A stretch of DNA of 64,000 bases from Pseudomonas sp. RIT623 (GTDB lineage: Bacteria > Pseudomonadota > Gammaproteobacteria > Pseudomonadales > Pseudomonadaceae). The stretch is from assembly GCF_004519305.1 (NCBI RefSeq), contig NZ_SOZA01000008.1, positions 124,001 to 188,000 on the forward strand, given 5' to 3'. The notes beneath the pieces were generated by a model. That model was not told where the DNA came from and did not search any database. It saw only the letters and a list, made by a program, of their open reading frames with translations. Of this stretch, positions 60,849-64,000 are shown one piece after another (the stretch's first letter is position 1; the number at the start of each line of letters is the position of its first letter). The position numbers and the translations under genes were made by a program.

Positions 60849-61802
60849 TCACGCCTTGCGGGTAACGGTCAGGGCCACCGCGGCGATGCGTTCGACGTGC
60901 TCGTAGCCGGGCTCGAGCAGTTGTTCGCCGAACACGTCTGGGTCGAGCTCGCGGTAGTGCCAGCTGAACGTAGGCCCCGCCAGGCGCAGGCGGATCGCCT
61001 CGAGCAGCGCATCATGGCCTTCGACCATGGCCACGCCGCTGTACAACAGCAAGGTACCACCAGGGGCCAGGCGCTCGCAGGCCTGTTCGACGATGCGCAG
61101 CGACAGTTCCGCGCCCAGCGCACCGCCGCCATGCCGGTAGGTGCGCCGGGCAGCGTCGAGCATGTACGGCGGGTTGGCGACGATCAGGTCGAAGTGGCCA
61201 CTGATGCCGTCGAGCAGGTCGCTGGGTTCCACCGAGACGTTGGCCACACCCGCCAGCGCTGCATTGATTGCGGTATAGCGCAGGGCCAGAGGGTTGATGT
61301 CCACCGCGCTGACCTGGGCATGGGGCGCCGCGCGGGCGATCAACAGCGCGCCGACACCGGCGCCGCAGCCAATGTCCACGGCATGCTGCACGCGCCGGGG
61401 ACAATGTTGCAGGTGATCGCGGATGACCTGGGCGAAGCGGTAGCTGTCCGGGCCGAAGAACACCGCGTCGCGGCGTTCGGTGGGCCAGGCCGAGTGCAGT
61501 AGCAGCAAGTCATCCAGGCTCGACCAGCGCACCATGCTGCGCAGCAGCTCGCCCTGCGCCACCAGTACGCCTGCCGTCAGCAGTTGCTCCAGCTCATCGG
61601 CACTGATCAGCGCGCCTGCAAACGGCCGGCTCCAGCCGAACACCTCGCGCAGGTTGCCCGCCCGTTGCGCCGCAGGGCGGGCGTTGACCCGGGCCTGGGT
61701 CGCCGGGCTCACGCAGGTGAAGTGGTAGCCATCGGCGCGTAGGCGCCGGCCCAATTGCAGCAAGGCCTGGTCGGCGCGGGCCTGGGTCTGGTCGAGCAGC
61801 AT
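60849..61802 (-). CDS. HemK-type (NPPY) SAM-dependent methyltransferase
   Basis: This 317-aa protein has an N-terminal substrate-recognition region (1-130, with FGWSRPFAGALISADELEQLL). The Rossmann core carries VDIGCGAGVGALLIA, SAVDINPLAL and the NPPY motif IVANPPYMLDAARRTYRHGG. The NPPY motif indicates an amide- or amino-group N-methyltransferase, possibly on a protein or small molecule. Start overlaps the diiron gene's end by one base. Confidence 0.87.
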   Translation of the reverse strand: MLLDQTQARADQALLQLGRRLRADGYHFTCVSPATQARVNARPAAQRAGNLREVFGWSRPFAGALISADELEQLLTAGVLVAQGELLRSMVRWSSLDDLLLLHSAWPTERRDAVFFGPDSYRFAQVIRDHLQHCPRRVQHAVDIGCGAGVGALLIARAAPHAQVSAVDINPLALRYTAINAALAGVANVSVEPSDLLDGISGHFDLIVANPPYMLDAARRTYRHGGGALGAELSLRIVEQACERLAPGGTLLLYSGVAMVEGHDALLEAIRLRLAGPTFSWHYRELDPDVFGEQLLEPGYEHVERIAAVALTVTRKA

Positions 61803-63118
61803 CAGCAGGATCCTCCGTTGGCAAGGCCGGTGGCGCGGATGTAGTCGCGGGTGGCGCGCAGACCCGAGGGCTCGGCATGGCGGTTGCCGGCCATGGCGGC
61901 GATCAGCCCGTCGATTGTCGATGCTTGCGGCGCGCAGGGCGCTGCAGGTTCCAACGCCAGGTCCTGTTCCCATTGGCCTGGTATCACCCGGCGGACATTG
62001 GCGCCTTGCCAGCTACCGGCGATCCAGTCGTGCCACAGTTGTTTCTCGTAGGGGCTGAAAACCCCGAACATGGCTGCCGTCGGCCCGTCGATGAGCGCCC
62101 AGAACCGGCTCTGCCGCGGATTGCGATCACGCTCGACCCAACCCTGGGCCTGCAAGGCATCGAGAAAGGCACCCATCGCTTCCGGCTCGGCGAGCCATTG
62201 GTTGATCGTGCGTCCCTGCAGGCGGCAACGGTCTGAATGCATGAACTGGCCATACACCCGCTTGCGCTCCAATGCGCCCAGCAGTTCGTGCTCAAGGTCG
62301 AAGGTGGCGATCAACGAAGGCGTGTCGATGCCCAGGCCGTTGAGCCGATAACCTTGCCTGAGCCGTTGGTAGAACGCCTCGCCAGCGCTCCTGGGCTGCA
62401 ACAGGCGCAGGCTTTCCAGGGCGCGGCAGGCATGGCCGCTGGCGGCGTTGTCGATGGTCACGTGCAACTGGAAGTAATGGGCATCGATGCCCAACTCAGC
62501 CAGTTCGTGGGTGGTGATCAGCAAGTGCAATGGCGGTTGTTCGTAGCCGAGGTTGTAGCCGATCACTTCGGGCAAGCGCTGCTCGCACTGCTGGCCCAGG
62601 GCCAACTGCAGGGCTCCCTGCAGGTAGCGTTCGGGCTTGAGCGGCGGGCCTTGCAGACAGCCGAGGCGGCTGAGCAGGCGCTGATAGATCAACACATGGT
62701 TGCACCGCGGGTCGCCATTGCCCAGTTCCTCGAGAAAGGTGCCGATCAGCCCGTGGTAACGCGGGTCACGCCAGTGGCGCAGGGTGCCGTGCAGCCAGGC
62801 ACCGTCGACCGCCTTGGTCGGGGCCACTTGCTGCAGGAACCAAAGGGCCTGGGCACGGTTGGCGAAGTAGCGCCGGGGCCGGCCCTCCCGGCGTTGCCGC
62901 AGATAATCGGCGTGTGCCTCGGCCACCGCACTGACGTTGGCCAGGGCCCATCCAGGCAAGTGCCGCGGATCGTCGGGCAGGTCGTCGGGCAGCGCCTGGA
63001 CGTGGCTCAACTGGCGGTCGAGCCAGGCTAGCCCGCAGCGCCCTGCCAGCAGCGCCCGATAGCGTCGTTGCAAGGCATTGGACGCAGTGCTTGCACCCTT
63101 GCTGGCCATCACCTTCAT
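61802..63118 (-). CDS. Iron-containing redox enzyme family (heme-oxygenase-like diiron)
   Basis: This 438-aa protein has residues 1-60 basic and variable, then the heme-oxygenase-like fold (GTFLEELGNGDPRCNHVLIY; LITTHELAELGIDAHYFQLHVTIDNAASGHA) with an E/H-rich helix set that ligates two irons. C-terminal segments (AMFGVFSPYEKQLWHDWIAG) follow. This family cleaves C-C or C-N bonds or makes modified amino acids. It is grouped with a methyltransferase and a ligase, a small-molecule pattern. ATG 63118 gives the compact family length. Confidence 0.84.
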   Translation of the reverse strand: MKVMASKGASTASNALQRRYRALLAGRCGLAWLDRQLSHVQALPDDLPDDPRHLPGWALANVSAVAEAHADYLRQRREGRPRRYFANRAQALWFLQQVAPTKAVDGAWLHGTLRHWRDPRYHGLIGTFLEELGNGDPRCNHVLIYQRLLSRLGCLQGPPLKPERYLQGALQLALGQQCEQRLPEVIGYNLGYEQPPLHLLITTHELAELGIDAHYFQLHVTIDNAASGHACRALESLRLLQPRSAGEAFYQRLRQGYRLNGLGIDTPSLIATFDLEHELLGALERKRVYGQFMHSDRCRLQGRTINQWLAEPEAMGAFLDALQAQGWVERDRNPRQSRFWALIDGPTAAMFGVFSPYEKQLWHDWIAGSWQGANVRRVIPGQWEQDLALEPAAPCAPQASTIDGLIAAMAGNRHAEPSGLRATRDYIRATGLANGGSC

Positions 63119-63132
63119 GCCAGGTACCTCGC

Positions 63133-63306
63133 TCAGGGTTGCTGCGGCTTGGTTTCGGGAGCTGGGCTGGAAGTGTCGGGTTGCTGCATCTGCAGCGACG
63201 GCTTGCTCGGGTCGGCGTCCTTGGCTGGGTGGTCGTTGTCGCGGTCGAAGCAACCACCGAGCAGGGTCAGGCTGGCCAGCAGGCAGAGCACGGGGGGAAT
63301 GCGCAT
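63133..63306 (-). CDS. Short lipoprotein
   Basis: This 57-aa protein, MRIPPVLCLLASLTLLGGC, has a lipobox LLGGC. The mature part is short, charged and proline-rich (FDRDNDHPAKDADPSKPS). Its ATG has an aaggag site. Function unknown. Confidence 0.75.
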   Translation of the reverse strand: MRIPPVLCLLASLTLLGGCFDRDNDHPAKDADPSKPSLQMQQPDTSSPAPETKPQQP

Positions 63307-63364
63307 GGGGTTCTCCTTTGCAGGTGTGCGCAGTGCCAGGGCACCTGGCACTGCGTGCCCTCAC

Positions 63365-63556
63365 TTACGCCCGTCCGCCCTTGCGACCGGACTCGCTCTG
63401 GCGGTTGCCACCGCCGGAACTCTGCCCGCCCTTGCGGCCGGCTTCGGAGGCTTTCTCGCGGTCATTGGCAAAGTTGCCGGGGTTCTTCGTTCCACCCTGG
63501 CTGCCGGTCTTGTTGCTGTCCTGACGGCCGGTCATGTTGCTGTCTCTGTTGGCCAT
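63365..63556 (-). CDS. KGG-repeat stress-induced small protein (second copy)
   Basis: This 63-aa protein has GGTKNPGNFANDREKASEAG, then RKGGQSSGGGNRQSESGRKGG. Same architecture as 40188-40397. Start at MANRDSNMTG (63556). Disordered, expected to accumulate in stationary phase. Confidence 0.85.
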   Translation of the reverse strand: MANRDSNMTGRQDSNKTGSQGGTKNPGNFANDREKASEAGRKGGQSSGGGNRQSESGRKGGRA

Positions 63557-63787
63557 GGTTGCAAAACCTCGTGTGGCTTGGGGAATGAATGCACGGCAGC
63601 GCCGTACAAAATTGGGAGTGCGGGCAACCGCGGCTGATTCGGTTTTTTCCCAGGCCGTCGGACCGGTGGCGCTAAACAAGCGAAGGGGGTGCATTTGGCG
63701 CGCAAGCAGCTGCAAGGGCGCGAGTTGTTCGCCGCCGTCCAGCAGAGCCGTATTGACCCCCGAGGCCGACCTGGCTAACCTGTTCAC

Positions 63788-63807
63788 AACCTACCGGTCG
63801 GTAGGTT
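63788..63807. promoter_or_regulatory. TetR-type operator palindrome before the efflux gene
   Basis: aacctaccg-gt-cggtaggtt is a perfect 9+2+9 palindrome, 29 bp upstream of ATG 63836. Palindromes of this ACCNACCGGTCGGT style are bound by TetR-family repressors. No regulator gene is within the window; one may lie divergently or beyond. Confidence 0.65.
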
Positions 63808-63835
63808 TCTTTTTTTCCTTGTGGATACACCCGTC

Positions 63836-64000
63836 ATGCCCAGCACCTGCAACCTGCGCTTCGCCGCCTCCCTCGCCCTGATCGGCGCCCTTGGCCCCTC
63901 GGCCGTCGACATGTACCTGGCCAGCCTGCCGGAAATGGCCCGCGACTTCGGCACTGGCTATCCCCAGGTGCAACTGACCCTGACGGTATTCCTGCTGGCC
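63836..64000 (+). CDS. Bcr/CflA-type multidrug efflux transporter (5' part only)
   Basis: The first 55 residues are visible (MPSTCNLRFAASLALIGALG, then VDMYLASLPEMARDFGTGYPQVQLTLTVFLLA). DMYLPSLP-like and VQLTLTVFLLG-like segments are typical of Bcr/CflA members of the MFS. The gene continues past the right edge. It likely starts at ATG 63836. Confidence 0.82.
   Translation, partial: MPSTCNLRFAASLALIGALGPSAVDMYLASLPEMARDFGTGYPQVQLTLTVFLLA

Overview
The window looks like about 64 kb of chromosome from a fluorescent Pseudomonas, most likely the P. putida group. The grounds are high-GC coding with strongly biased third positions, an AotJQMOP-like transport operon, a pseudomonad paaX/paaY/paaABCDE set, a Pseudomonas-type REP pair, and a ku/ligD/KGG-protein/metallothionein stress region. 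No rRNA or tRNA gene and no CRISPR array was seen.

Region by region. (1) 1-5073, minus strand: a basic-amino-acid-type ABC importer operon (binding protein, two permeases, an AotO-like deacylase-family protein, ATPase) ending in an RpiR-type regulator cut by the window edge. (2) 5460-11523, plus strand: a small lipoprotein, a PhcB-like SAM methyltransferase, a DUF3142 lipoprotein translationally coupled to a long helical-repeat membrane protein, another lipoprotein, and a dTMP-kinase-like P-loop protein. (3) 11.5-19.3 kb: an inserted, visibly AT-richer accessory segment. The last codons of the dTMP-kinase-like gene occur again at 19296-19327 in the same codon phase, so the segment appears to have entered the 3' end of that gene. 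It carries a RelE-fold/SF1-helicase fusion, an HNH endonuclease, an OLD/TOPRIM nuclease overlapping a short SF1 helicase with an altered Walker A (Gabija-like), a 285-bp internally deleted IS3-type remnant and strong palindromes. No integrase is visible. (4) 19.3-20.47 kb: degraded, mostly non-coding sequence. (5) 20470-25560: a GNAT protein with a fatty acid desaturase, then an RHS/TccC-type toxin protein with a variable C-terminal domain. (6) 25684-32785: phenylacetate genes paaX, paaY, paaG, paaI and paaABCDE, with no paaK, paaZ, paaF, paaH or paaJ nearby. A PaaX-like operator (inverted hexamers 27 nt apart) lies before paaA. (7) 33037-36802: an AT-rich orphan gene, then a cobalamin riboswitch driving a BtuD/F/C-type importer. 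(8) 37016-39743: a lipoprotein and a divergent hybrid histidine kinase/LuxR-type regulator pair. (9) 39.8-63.6 kb: a long stress region with KGG proteins, a CheB-CheR-PAS-kinase-receiver protein, a ClpP-like protease, a DUF72/YbhP/ClsB/YbhN operon, a metallothionein, ligD and ku, a four-gene acyl-CoA dehydrogenase/PIG-L/methyltransferase/glycosyltransferase set, an SDR, and a YbdK/methyltransferase/diiron-enzyme set. The 5' end of a Bcr/CflA-type efflux gene closes the window.

How the parts work together: ku and ligD form a two-component non-homologous end-joining system. The genes around them (membrane lipid remodelling, metal binding, small KGG proteins, signalling) suggest a stationary-phase or desiccation programme. 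The most unusual content is the 11.5-19.3 kb putative defence island, followed by the phenylacetyl-CoA epoxidase set that lacks ring-opening and ligase genes, and the small-molecule-like gene set next to ligD. All family assignments come from reading motifs and remembered family features; no database search was run.
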